A stretch of DNA of 64,000 nucleotides from assembly GCF_000427645.1 (NCBI RefSeq), contig NZ_KE386571.1, positions 1,973,676-2,037,675 on the forward strand. The letters run 5' to 3'. Of the stretch, positions 32,803-40,792 are shown one piece after another. Source of the DNA: Sphingomonas phyllosphaerae FA2 (GTDB taxonomy: Bacteria; Pseudomonadota; Alphaproteobacteria; Sphingomonadales; Sphingomonadaceae). The notes under the pieces were generated by a model. It did not search any database, had not been told where the DNA came from, and saw nothing but the letters and a program-made list of their open reading frames with translations. How positions within the stretch are numbered: the stretch's first letter is position 1; each line of letters starts with the position of its first letter. Position numbers and translations under genes: made by a program.

Positions 32803-33938
32803 CACACGCGCTCCAGCACGGTGGCGATGCCCTGCCCGCCGCCGATGCATTGCGTGGCGAGCGCGTAGCGCTTGCCCTCGCGCGCGAGCAGTGCGGCGGC
32901 CTTGCCGACGATCCGCGCGCCGGTCGCGCCGAGCGGGTGGCCGATCGCGATCGCGCCGCCGTCGAGGTTGATTGTCTCTTCCTTCAGCCCGAGGTCGCGG
33001 ATGCAGGCGATCGCCTGGCTCGCGAACGCCTCGTTGATCTCGACGATATCGAGGTCGCTGGCGGCAATGCCCGCACGCTCCAGCGCCTTCTTCGACGCGC
33101 CGATCGGGCCGAGCCCCATCGTCTCGGGATCGCAGCCCGACACGCTGATCGCCTTGATCTTCGCGAGGATCGGGAGGTTGTGCTGCTTGGCGAACGCCTC
33201 GGAGGTGACGAGCACCGCGCTCGCGCCGTCGGTGAGCGGCGAGGAGGTGCCGGCGGTCACCGAGCCTTCTGCCGAGAACGCCGGCTTGAGCCCGGCAAGC
33301 GCCTCTGGGGTTGTCTCGGGGCGGAGCGTGCCGTCCTGATCGACCGCGCCGGCCTTGGTCTGGATCGCGACGATCTCGTCGGACAGGCGGCCGTCCTCAC
33401 GTGCGGCGGCGGCCTTCTGCTGGCTCTTGACCGCGAAGGCTTCCTGCTCAGTGCGAGTGATCTGGTACTTTTGCGCGACGTTCTCGGCGGTCTGGCCCAT
33501 CCCCATGTACGCGCCCGCGCTCTTGGCGGCGAGTTCGGGGTTGGGCAGCGGGTTGTAGCCGCCCATCGGCACGCGGCTCATCGATTCCAGCCCGGCGCAG
33601 ATATACGCCTCGCCCGCGCCGACCGCGATCTGCCCCATCGCGATATGGATCGCACTCATCGACGAGCCGCAGAAGCGGTTGACGGTCATCCCGCCCACCG
33701 ACAGCGGCAAATCGGCGAGCAAGCCGATCATGCGCGCGACGTTCAGCCCCTGCTCGCCCTCCGGGAAGGCGCAGCCGAGCACGATGTCCTCGATCAGCGA
33801 CGCGTCGACGCCGGTCTTCTCGATCAGCCCGCGGATCGTCTGCGCGGCAAGGTCGTCGGGACGCACCCGCGCCAGCGCGCCCTTGCCCGCCAAATGGAAC
33901 GGCGACCGGGCATAGCCGGCAATCACGACGTCGGTCAT
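32802..33938 (-). CDS. Acetyl-CoA C-acyltransferase (thiolase)
   Basis: The 378-aa thiolase performs the last step of beta-oxidation. It shows nucleophile Cys in VNRFCGSSM (about residue 89), the NEAFASQ motif, GHPLGATGARI with the catalytic His, and second Cys in ATQCIGGGQG. It is coupled to the multifunctional enzyme below it and reads toward fadL, so the three genes probably act together in fatty-acid breakdown. FadA-like naming fits, but substrate chain length is not visible. Confidence 0.93.
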   Translation of the reverse strand: MTDVVIAGYARSPFHLAGKGALARVRPDDLAAQTIRGLIEKTGVDASLIEDIVLGCAFPEGEQGLNVARMIGLLADLPLSVGGMTVNRFCGSSMSAIHIAMGQIAVGAGEAYICAGLESMSRVPMGGYNPLPNPELAAKSAGAYMGMGQTAENVAQKYQITRTEQEAFAVKSQQKAAAAREDGRLSDEIVAIQTKAGAVDQDGTLRPETTPEALAGLKPAFSAEGSVTAGTSSPLTDGASAVLVTSEAFAKQHNLPILAKIKAISVSGCDPETMGLGPIGASKKALERAGIAASDLDIVEINEAFASQAIACIRDLGLKEETINLDGGAIAIGHPLGATGARIVGKAAALLAREGKRYALATQCIGGGQGIATVLERV

Positions 33939-34012
33939 CGGTAACCCTCTCGATGCGATATGTTGGCTACCGTTTACGTCAACGTCAGTGGGGGCTCAAG
34001 GGGTTTTGGTGG

Positions 34013-34146
34013 CCGTCGCCCCTGCGCAGGCAGGGGCCTATGTCTGTCGAATGTCGCGGAGGGTCTGACACAAGGATGTCGTCCGTGTGTCAGGTGCCTC
34101 GATCCGACGATGCAGACATGGGCCCCTGCCTTCGCAGGGGCGACGG
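34013..34146. repeat. Inverted repeat with 26-bp arms
   Basis: Arms 34013-34038 and 34121-34146 share CCCCTGC/GCAGGGG cores and end in CCGTCGCC / GGCGACGG. They flank an 82-bp spacer. The repeat fills the gap between the thiolase and the TorF-like gene. Confidence 0.75.
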
Positions 34147-34149
34147 TGG

Positions 34150-34875
34150 TCAGATGCCCAGCGAGATTCGCGCGGCCAGCCGGTCGCCGGCATGTTCGCG
34201 CACCGCGAAGCGCGACAGGTCCGGTCCGTTGCGGATGTCGGTGCCGGTGTATTCCAGCGCCACCGTCAGCGGCCCGGTGATATGCTGCACCCCCAGCGAC
34301 CAGTCGTGATAGGTCCCGTCCGGGCGGAGCCGCGCTGCGCGCGTCACGTCGTCGACGCTGCCCGACGAACGTCCGGCGCTGGCGGTCACCGTCCACGGCG
34401 TCGCAGGGATGCCGACGCGCCCGCGTACGCCGAGATAGAGATTGTCGCCGCCGATCGCGCTTTGTGACGGGGCGTAGCGCGCCTCGACCCCGGCCTGCGC
34501 CGGGCCAAGCGAGTAATTGAGCCCCGCGCCAACCTCGCCGTAATCCATTGCCCCGCGCGCGCCGGTGAAGAAATGCCCGGTCGCGAACGCATCGAGGCGG
34601 AAGCTCGCGAGGTCACGCGAATAGCCGAGCGCCGGCTCGATCACGCCGTCCGCGCCGTCGTGGCGCGCGTCGCCGCGCGTCGCGAGCACGCGCGCGCCGA
34701 GGTCGAACCCGGCGGGCAGGTCGATGCGCGCATAGGCCGACGGTGCAGCCTTGCCCTCGCTCCAGCTGATCCCGCGGCGGCGCTCGTCGGTGGCGAGTTC
34801 GACGCCGGCCTGGACCTGCGCCGCGGCGGGCAGCGCCGCCACGCCCGAGAGCATGGCGGCGATCACATAACGCAT
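34150..34875 (-). CDS. TorF family putative porin
   Basis: The 241-aa protein has a signal peptide (MRYVIAAMLSGVAALPAAAQ), then the TorF-type opening VELATDERRRGISWSEG and a series of amphipathic beta strands. It is therefore likely an outer-membrane beta-barrel. Its substrate is unknown. It lies 7 bp downstream of the UrcA-like gene on the same strand. The ATG at 34875 gives the signal peptide. Confidence 0.8.
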   Translation of the reverse strand: MRYVIAAMLSGVAALPAAAQVQAGVELATDERRRGISWSEGKAAPSAYARIDLPAGFDLGARVLATRGDARHDGADGVIEPALGYSRDLASFRLDAFATGHFFTGARGAMDYGEVGAGLNYSLGPAQAGVEARYAPSQSAIGGDNLYLGVRGRVGIPATPWTVTASAGRSSGSVDDVTRAARLRPDGTYHDWSLGVQHITGPLTVALEYTGTDIRNGPDLSRFAVREHAGDRLAARISLGI

Positions 34876-34882
34876 CCGCACG

Positions 34883-35329
34883 TCAGCCGCGGATCCGGTC
34901 GTGCGCGGCGTCGAGTTCGGCGACCAGCGCATCCTGATCGCGCGCGGCGACCGCGAGCAGATGATCGCGGACCTTGCCGCTGCGCGCCGCGACATCCTGC
35001 GCGATCGCGTCGCGCTGCGTCGCGCACCAGCCCGGCCGCGTGCCGGTCAGGGCTGTGTCGGCGCTGATCGTGCGCGCCATCACATGCCCTGCGGCGTGGC
35101 GCGCTTCGCGGTGGACGTCGACCGAGGCGGTCCAGGCGCAGCGCAGCACGCTCGGGCGACCCGGCGCGCCGACCGCGCCGACCTGCTTGTGCGTAACGTC
35201 GACCGCGCTGCGATAGGTGACGTCGACCTGCTGCCCGCGATGGTCCATCTGCACGCGGTGCGCCGCGTCGGCGGGGACGGGGGCGGTGGGGGTGCCGAGC
35301 AGCAGCCCGGCGACGATCGAGACGATCAT
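34883..35329 (-). CDS. UrcA-like exported protein
   Basis: The 148-aa protein has a short signal peptide (MIVSIVAGLLLGTPTAPVPADA). Its mature part resembles small UrcA-family proteins of Sphingomonadales: beta strands with VDVTYRSAVDVT, two cysteines (LRCAW and GWCATQRDAI), and a C-terminal helix. The ATG is backed by AAGGAG 8 bp upstream. It shares a transcript with the TorF-like porin. The function is unknown. Confidence 0.65.
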   Translation of the reverse strand: MIVSIVAGLLLGTPTAPVPADAAHRVQMDHRGQQVDVTYRSAVDVTHKQVGAVGAPGRPSVLRCAWTASVDVHREARHAAGHVMARTISADTALTGTRPGWCATQRDAIAQDVAARSGKVRDHLLAVAARDQDALVAELDAAHDRIRG

Positions 35330-35483
35330 GGCGTTTCTCCTTGCGTCGGCCCCGGACCATGCTGCCCGGTGACCGTATCCCGAGATACGTACGCGCCGCG
35401 CCGCTTCAACGATCCCGCCGGCAGCGTAACAATTTGTCATCCAGCGTTGTCGATCGCGCCACGACAGGCCACAACATACCGCA

Positions 35484-35933
35484 ATGCCGTATGCTCCTGC
35501 CCTGCCCACCATCGCCGAGGCGATCCAGGCCTCGCTCAGCCCGGTCTTCGTGCTGACCGGCATCGGCGCGTTGCTCAACGTGCTGACCGGGCGGCTGTCG
35601 CGCGTGATCGACCGCGTGCGGGTGCTGGAGGAGCGGCATCCGCAGATCGGCATCGACGAACGTGCGCGGCTCGTGTGGGAATTGCGCCGCCTTGCCAAGC
35701 GGATGAGCGTCATCAACTTCGCGCTGTTCCTCGCGGTGGCCAGCGCGGTGGCGACCTGTATCGTCGTCGCGCTGCTGTTCATGGGCGCGCTGACGCACAG
35801 CCATATCGGCCCGTATGTCGCGGTCAGCTTCATCCTCGCGATGTCGCTGCTGATCGCCGCCTTCGTCGCGTTCATGATCGAGGTGCGGCTGTCGAGTCGC
35901 GCGATTCGGGTGCGCGACGAACTGCTGCACTGA
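35484..35933 (+). CDS. DUF2721 family membrane protein
   Basis: The 149-aa protein begins with IAEAIQASLSPVFVLTGIGALLNVLTGRLSRVIDRVR, the hallmark of DUF2721, followed by two more hydrophobic helices (about 75-97 and 105-130). It is predicted to lie in the inner membrane. The function of the family is unknown. It is divergent from the UrcA-like gene and convergent with lldD. Confidence 0.88.
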   Translation: MPYAPALPTIAEAIQASLSPVFVLTGIGALLNVLTGRLSRVIDRVRVLEERHPQIGIDERARLVWELRRLAKRMSVINFALFLAVASAVATCIVVALLFMGALTHSHIGPYVAVSFILAMSLLIAAFVAFMIEVRLSSRAIRVRDELLH

Positions 35934-35964
35934 GCCAGCCGGCCGGGCCGTTACCGCGGCGGCC

Positions 35965-37110
35965 TCACCGCACCAGCGCGTCGCCGGTGATCCTGTCGAT
36001 GCTGGTGCAACTGGTCAGTGCCATGGCGACGCGCATCTCGGCCTCGACGAGTTGCAGCATGTGGCTGACCCCCGCCTCACCGCGCGCCGCCAGCGCATAG
36101 ACCCACGCGCGCCCGAGCAGCACGCCATGCGCCCCCAGCGCCAGCATCCGCACCACGTCGAGCCCCGAGCGCACTCCGCCGTCCGCCAAGACCGTCATCC
36201 GATCGCGCACCGCCTCGGCGATCGCGGGCAAGGCGCGCGCGGTGGAAGGGACGCCGTCCAGCTGCCGCCCGCCGTGGTTCGACACCACGATCCCGTCCGC
36301 GCCCAGTTCGGCGGCGGCCAGCGCATCCTCACGGTCGAGAATGCCCTTGATGACCAGCGGCCCGTCCCAGCTTTCCCGGATGAACTCCAGATCGCGCCAC
36401 GAGACGGTCGGGTCGAAATTGTTGCGCATCCAGGCGAAGAAATCCTCCAGCCCGGTGTTGCGCCCCAGCACCGGCGCGACATTGCCGAGCTGGTGCGGAC
36501 GCCCGCGCACCCCGACGTCCCACGCCCAGTGCGGGCGCAGCACCGACTGCCACGTCCGCCGCATCGCCCCCGCCAGCCCCGGCGCGCCGGCCAGCCCGCT
36601 GCGATAGTCGCGGTAACGCGAGCCCGGCACCGGCATGTCGACGGTGAAGATCAACGCGGTGCACCCCGCGGCGCGCGCCTGCGCCAGCAGGTCCTTCATG
36701 AACGCGCGGTCGCGGATCATGTAGAGCTGGAACCAGAAGGGCGCGTCGGTCTGCGCCGCGACCTCCCCGATCGGGCAGGCCGAGACGGTCGACAGGCAGA
36801 ACGGCACCCCGGCCTTGTTCGCGGCGCGTGCAGCCTGCACCTCGCCGCGCCGCGCGTTCATCCCCGCCAGCCCGATCGGCGCGAGCGCGACCGGCAGCGC
36901 CTGCCGCCGCCCAAACAATTCGGTGGAAAGGTCGAGCGTCGAGACATCGGTCAACACACGCTGGCGCAAGGCGATCTCGGCAAGATCGTCAACGTTGCGG
37001 CGCAGCGTCGCCTCGGCATAGCTGCCGCCATCGATATATTCGAACAGGAACCGCGGCAGCCGCCGTCGCGCCAGTTCGCGATAGTCGAGCGCCGATGCTG
37101 CCTTCGCCAT
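35965..37110 (-). CDS. lldD: FMN-dependent alpha-hydroxy acid oxidase/L-lactate dehydrogenase
   Basis: The 381-aa TIM-barrel flavoenzyme shows [36 protein letters not shown] and [12 protein letters not shown]. The active site [11 protein letters not shown] (catalytic His) and the FMN phosphate motif [10 protein letters not shown] are present. It oxidises L-lactate or another 2-hydroxy acid at the membrane, passing electrons to quinone or oxygen. The next upstream gene on the same strand codes for a TrmB-like regulator, which may control it. Substrate choice is uncertain. Confidence 0.9.
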   Translation of the reverse strand: MAKAASALDYRELARRRLPRFLFEYIDGGSYAEATLRRNVDDLAEIALRQRVLTDVSTLDLSTELFGRRQALPVALAPIGLAGMNARRGEVQAARAANKAGVPFCLSTVSACPIGEVAAQTDAPFWFQLYMIRDRAFMKDLLAQARAAGCTALIFTVDMPVPGSRYRDYRSGLAGAPGLAGAMRRTWQSVLRPHWAWDVGVRGRPHQLGNVAPVLGRNTGLEDFFAWMRNNFDPTVSWRDLEFIRESWDGPLVIKGILDREDALAAAELGADGIVVSNHGGRQLDGVPSTARALPAIAEAVRDRMTVLADGGVRSGLDVVRMLALGAHGVLLGRAWVYALAARGEAGVSHMLQLVEAEMRVAMALTSCTSIDRITGDALVR

Positions 37111-37272
37111 GTCCTGCCAGGTCCTCCGCCGTGATCGCGGGCCTGAATAGCCGAGGACCGCGGCGATGCCATCCCCAAGCCGATTTCACCGGCGCCCCGG
37201 ACCCTTCGACAAGCTCAGGAGAGCCCTGATCCGGGGCCACGCTTTTCTTGGCCGTCGCGAAAAGGAAGCGGG

Positions 37273-37293
37273 ATCCCGGATCAAGTCCGGGAT
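37273..37293. repeat. 21-bp palindrome, CCCGGATCAAGTCCGGG family, copy 3
   Basis: Same core as copies at 6640 and 10678, with outer pairs AT..AT. It lies 10 bp after the stop of the TrmB-like gene. Confidence 0.8.
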
Positions 37294-37303
37294 GACGACC
37301 AGA

Positions 37304-38125
37304 TCAGCCCGCGCCGCCCTCGCGCTGTGCCATCAGCATCTGCAACCCCGGCGGCTGCGCCTGTTGCAACGACAATTCGCGCAACGGATCAGACGGATCG
37401 GCGCGGAACGCCACCAGCCGGATATGCGCCGCGACATAGGAGTGCAGGAAGCAGCTCTGGAAGATGCTGTCGCTCCACAGCCCGTTGAGCACATGCTCCA
37501 TGTCGAGCGACAATTGCGCCATCAACTGCTGCGCACCGTCGGCGACCACCAGCACGCCGACCCCCGGCCAGCCCTCACCGACGAACGCGGCGGCCTCGCG
37601 GTTGAACGGTACGGTCGGCCCGGCATGTTCCTCGCGATAGGCGATCCCGGCCACTATGACGCCGCGCGCACGCGCCGCCGCCATGTCCTCGGCGAACAGA
37701 TCGAACACCGCCGGGAACAGATCGAACAGCACGATCTCACGCGCTTCGGCGATCATCGCACGGGCGCGTTCGATGACGTGCGGCACCGAACGGAGCTGGA
37801 AGAACTCCTCGGCGCGGGTCGGCTGATAGACTGCGCTCAGCGACTTGAAGGCCTCGGTATGGCGGCGGTCGAAGTCACGCTTGAGCGAGGCGAACAGCTC
37901 GGCGGGCGGGATCGGGGTATAGGTGACCGGATCGCTGCTGTTGCTGGCGAGCAGGACCCCCTTCTGCTCCATCACCTTCAGCGCCTGATAGACGTTGGCC
38001 GGCGCCTTGCCGACGCGCTGCGACAGGCGATAGCCGGTCGCGGGCGCCTGCCGCAGCAACTCGGTATAGAGCGATGATTCGAGATCGGTGAATCCGAAGG
38101 CGCTGAGCGCGGTGTTCGGCTGCAT
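37304..38125 (-). CDS. TrmB-like transcriptional regulator
   Basis: The 273-aa protein begins with a winged HTH (FTDLESSLYTELLRQAPATGYRLSQRVGKAPANVYQALK), as in TrmB-type sugar-responsive regulators. A coiled segment follows and a larger C-terminal phospholipase-D-like sensor domain. The ligand is unknown. It is the first gene upstream of lldD on the same strand, with a 190-bp gap, and may regulate it. It is the last core gene before the island begins at 38317. Confidence 0.8.
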   Translation of the reverse strand: MQPNTALSAFGFTDLESSLYTELLRQAPATGYRLSQRVGKAPANVYQALKVMEQKGVLLASNSSDPVTYTPIPPAELFASLKRDFDRRHTEAFKSLSAVYQPTRAEEFFQLRSVPHVIERARAMIAEAREIVLFDLFPAVFDLFAEDMAAARARGVIVAGIAYREEHAGPTVPFNREAAAFVGEGWPGVGVLVVADGAQQLMAQLSLDMEHVLNGLWSDSIFQSCFLHSYVAAHIRLVAFRADPSDPLRELSLQQAQPPGLQMLMAQREGGAG

Positions 38126-38316
38126 GGGGTACTCCGGGAAAACGGGCGGGCGCCATGTCCCGGCCGACCCGCTCCGGCGCTATATAGCAGATTTCGCGTC
38201 GATCCAGCGGGTTGCGTCCGCGTATCGCGTGCGTACGCCGCGGCGGCATATGCCGCAAACACGTCGCGCGACCGCCGTTTTGACGGTGATCGCGCGTCAA
38301 TTTCCTAATAGGAAAG

Positions 38317-38333
38317 TGGTGCCCAGAAGAGGA
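38317..38333 (+). other. att core, left end of island
   Basis: The 17-bp sequence TGGTGCCCAGAAGAGGA matches the last 17 bp of the tRNA-Leu gene, in the same orientation as at 60956-60972. It is the displaced 3' end of the target tRNA. Confidence 0.9.
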
Positions 38334-38349
38334 GCGTAGCAGGTCGAGG

Positions 38350-38427
38350 GGTTCGAGTCCTCGTGCCGGGTCTGGTTTTCTCCTGCTTTTTCAATGGCGG
38401 GCGGTTCGAGTCCCAGAAGAGGCACCG
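38350..38427 (+). other. tRNA T-arm-like scars near the island end
   Basis: The 11-bp T-arm sequence GGTTCGAGTCC occurs twice (38350-38360 and 38403-38413). The second copy runs directly into CCCAGAAGAGG, which is also part of the att core. They look like remnants of tRNA 3' ends from earlier integration or recombination. Mirror copies are at 58043-58120. No complete tRNA can be folded here. Confidence 0.55.
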
Positions 38428-38474
38428 CACCGTCACCGTCATCTGGACGCTCAACATGTGGTTGGGGGGAGCCT

Positions 38475-38705
38475 GTGATATCATCTGGGCGGGTCATTGA
38501 TGGAGGCTCCGGGAACGTGGTTGAGCGTGTTGAACGGTGCGACGATGATGGACATGCGGAGTGTCCCATCTGCCGGGACGAGGTGGCGGAGGGGTTCGTT
38601 GAGCGAGTGATGGCCGCAGCAGCCCAGCCGGGTCAGGTTATGACCGCTGAGGAGTTCACGATGTGGCTCGACGGCTTGGACGCTGCACCGACCGGCAGTG
38701 ACTAA
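38475..38705 (+). CDS. Hypothetical small protein with CPIC motif (arm copy 1)
   Basis: A frame of 76 aa starts at a GTG preceded by a G-rich ribosome-site-like stretch. The upstream part of the open frame reads through tRNA-like scars and is unlikely to be coding. The product has CPICRDEVAEGF, half a zinc ribbon or RING-like knuckle, and an acidic C-terminus (TAEEFTMWLDGLD). It converges with the recombinase gene, with 2 bp between the stops. The function is unknown, and it may not be expressed. Confidence 0.4.
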   Translation: MISSGRVIDGGSGNVVERVERCDDDGHAECPICRDEVAEGFVERVMAAAAQPGQVMTAEEFTMWLDGLDAAPTGSD

Positions 38706-38707
38706 GG

Positions 38708-39298
38708 TCAGGCGGCGAGCGCCATCTGCTGCTTGAGCCGGTGGACGGTCGCGACACCGACCTTCAGCTTCTTGGCCGTGGCGTTGATGCTGACGCCCTT
38801 GGTGAGGGAGCGCTTGATGCGCTCGACCTTTTCGGCGTCGAGGGGCGGTCGGCCCGACCGTTTCGTGGATCGCGCCAACCCGGCCTTGATGCGGGAGATG
38901 ATCATCTCACGCTCGAAGTCGGCGAACACCGACAGCATGCCGAACATGGCGCGTCCGCTGGGCGTGCTCGTGTCGAGCGCCTGCTGGTGCAGATAGAGGT
39001 CCACGCCCTTGGCGTTGATCTCGGTGAGGAAGGTGACGAGGTTCTGGAGAGAGCGCCCGAGCCGGTCCACGGCCCAGCTTGCCACCATGTCGATCTCGCG
39101 CCGCGCCACAGCCTTCATCAGCGCATCGTAGCCGGGGCGCTTGTCGCGTCCCTTCGAGCCGCTGATACCGTGGTCGGTGAACTCGGCGACGACTTCCCAG
39201 CCAAGCCGTTCGGCGACGGCCATGAGTTCTCGACGCTGGTTCTCGGTGGTCTGGCTGTCTTGTGAGACGCGGGTGTAGAGTGCGATGCGCTTGGTCAT
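38708..39298 (-). CDS. Serine recombinase, resolvase/invertase family (arm copy 1)
   Basis: The 196-aa protein has the complete catalytic domain of small serine recombinases: YTRVSQDSQTT with nucleophile Ser12, GISGSKGRDKRPGYD, WAVDRLGRSLQNL, and FADFEREMIISRIKAGLA, followed by a C-terminal Hin-type HTH (GVSINATAKKLKVGVATVHRL). This architecture is shared by Tn3 resolvases and Pin/Hin invertases. An identical gene lies in the opposite arm, so both ends of the cargo encode it. The ATG at 39298 is preferred to one 15 codons upstream because the protein then begins right before the first beta strand. Confidence 0.93.
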   Translation of the reverse strand: MTKRIALYTRVSQDSQTTENQRRELMAVAERLGWEVVAEFTDHGISGSKGRDKRPGYDALMKAVARREIDMVASWAVDRLGRSLQNLVTFLTEINAKGVDLYLHQQALDTSTPSGRAMFGMLSVFADFEREMIISRIKAGLARSTKRSGRPPLDAEKVERIKRSLTKGVSINATAKKLKVGVATVHRLKQQMALAA

Positions 39299-39401
39299 TC
39301 CAGAAGGACTCGCTCCAGTTCTGGAACGGGTCAAGCAGTTCATTTAGTTCGATAATATTCTGATCTGGAGCTACCTCGTCGTCCTCATCGACGGAGGCAA
39401 C

Positions 39402-39605
39402 ATGGCACGCACACCGATTTTGAACTCGAACCGGATGGTCATTGGCTATATCGAGGAACAGGGGGGCGGTAAGCAGAAGGCACTCGACCGCAACGCCATG
39501 CTGCTGGGCTATTACGACCCGGCGACGAACAGCACGCTCAACGCCAACCGCATCCTCATCGGGAAGGGCAACCAGTTGTCGTCACTGATCGAACGAGCGC
39601 GGTGA
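39402..39605 (+). CDS. 67-aa protein with three imperfect repeats (arm copy 1)
   Basis: The short protein contains three related segments: NSNRMVIGYIEE, DRNAMLLGYYDP and NANRILIGKGN, each an N-R-hydrophobic-G pattern that would suit small beta hairpins. The ATG follows a good GGAGG site. It is divergent from the recombinase and convergent with the 165-aa gene. The function is unknown; it may be a small partner of one of these. Identical in the other arm. Confidence 0.65.
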   Translation: MARTPILNSNRMVIGYIEEQGGGKQKALDRNAMLLGYYDPATNSTLNANRILIGKGNQLSSLIERAR

Positions 39606-39608
39606 CGT

Positions 39609-40106
39609 TCAGGCGGCATCGGCCTGCTCGAAGTGATCCCACGCGAGCATGAGCCGGTCGCCCTTGGCCTTGGGCAACGCCTTCCGGTCGATGAGCTTCC
39701 CCCTGACCTCGAAGTCGGCGCTGATCTTCACGACCAGCACCTTGCTGAAGTTGCGCTTGAGGTTGAGGGCGACGACATCGTTGCTCTTGAACGGCGTGAT
39801 GGTCTTCACCTCGACGAAGTGGTTGCCGATCTTCCCGTCCGACCCTTGGGCGTAGTTGCGGTGGAGCTTCAGCCCGTGCGTGATGACGCCGTATAGCTCG
39901 CCGAGGTCGCCGTAGACCTGAAGGTGCCGCCCGGTCAGTTCGTAGTAATCCTGCGCCGTGGAAAGCAGGCTCTGGAAGATCGGCACCAGATCGGCTTCGA
40001 GGTCCGGGAAGCGGGCTTCGAACTCTAACCGTTCGAGGTGGGAGTTGATCTCGGTCCAAGTGATCCATTCGCCATCGTCGTAGATGGCATTGTCGTCATT
40101 CCACAT
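39609..40106 (-). CDS. Putative PD-(D/E)XK-like protein (arm copy 1)
   Basis: The 165-aa protein has a helical N-terminus and a C-terminal region with GDLGELYG, then GSDGKIGNHFVEVKTI. The spacing of Asp, a hydrophobic strand and E-V-K is the signature of PD-(D/E)XK nuclease folds. The rest is Lys-rich strands (LNLKRNFSKVLVVKIS). Catalytic activity is inferred, not shown. It converges with the 67-aa gene with only 3 bp between stops. Identical in the other arm. Confidence 0.6.
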   Translation of the reverse strand: MWNDDNAIYDDGEWITWTEINSHLERLEFEARFPDLEADLVPIFQSLLSTAQDYYELTGRHLQVYGDLGELYGVITHGLKLHRNYAQGSDGKIGNHFVEVKTITPFKSNDVVALNLKRNFSKVLVVKISADFEVRGKLIDRKALPKAKGDRLMLAWDHFEQADAA

Positions 40107-40792
40107 GCTGGCCGGGGCTCCCGCTATCGCTCCCCAGATTACGATCTCGGCGGTTAACGTCCCTTTTCGAATTCAACTGCTTATCGAGCGGCGAAAACCG
40201 GCAGGTCGGATCGACGGCAAACCGGGATTTTCGAGGGGCATGCGCGGGGTGGCTTTTGGAATGCACTTCGACGCGTCTGCTCGCGGCTCTCGTCGGGCGG
40301 TGCCCGATGGTCTGGGAGCGTGAAAGCGTCGAGGGGAAGCAGCATTTTCGGGTCGAGGTGAACTGCCGAGCTACATGAGGAACAGGGAGACGGCTTGGCA
40401 TCGCCAGATGTCGAGCCGGTGAACCTGTTCGCGAAGGACGCGCGCGGGACCGCGATAGCGGGGCCGACAAGTCCGACGCCCTGAATGACAGCCCATGATC
40501 CACGTCCATCCAGCGGTGCCGCGCAAGGGCGCGTCCCCAGCCCTTGGCATTCCCTCGTGCTCGATGGCGCGGCGTGCCGCCACACCATCGAACACCGATT
40601 GAACATCTGCGGGCATGTCGAGTGATGTCGAAGCAGCAAGAACTCCTCCGCGTCGATGTCCGCGCGAAACCCTCTATAGTCTTTAGAGAGTATAATGCGG
40701 ACACTTCATGAGAGCCGCGACAGGACATTCGAATAATGCGGGAAGGTGTTGGTAAGTGGTATTGTTAATCCTCAACATCAAGAGCCACTCCA
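40107..40792. other. Gene-poor 686-bp segment before the cargo
   Basis: The segment covers the inner quarter of the IR1 arm and 60 bp of unique sequence. The open frames here (for example 40096-40728 on the minus strand) are Arg/Ser/Pro-rich with no recognisable domain and are likely chance. The only clear feature is the dyad with a -10 box at 40672-40696. Confidence 0.6.
40672..40696 (+). promoter_or_regulatory. Dyad plus -10-like box facing the cargo (arm copy 1)
   Basis: A 17-bp near-palindrome (CTCTATAGTCTTTAGAG, one mismatch) is followed by TATAAT at 40691-40696. The box points toward the helicase gene at 40793, about 90 bp away. The -35 region is weak, so regulation through the dyad is a guess. 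Confidence 0.4.

Larger units (their letters stand above)
38317..40732. repeat. Left arm of 2,416-bp inverted repeat IR1
   Basis: The whole arm is repeated in inverted orientation at 55738-58153; matching coordinates always sum to 96470. All frames tested translate identically in both arms. The arm holds a zinc-ribbon ORF, a serine recombinase, a 67-aa repeat protein, a 165-aa PD-(D/E)XK-like protein and 626 bp without a clear gene. Its outer end is the att core. Confidence 0.93.

Noticed and set aside
40096..40728. 210-aa frame in the IR1 arm, also at 55738-56374
   Set aside because: Composition is Arg/Ser/Pro-rich and frame-neutral, no domain is visible, and it overlaps the start of the 165-aa gene. 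Duplication with the arm explains its presence twice.
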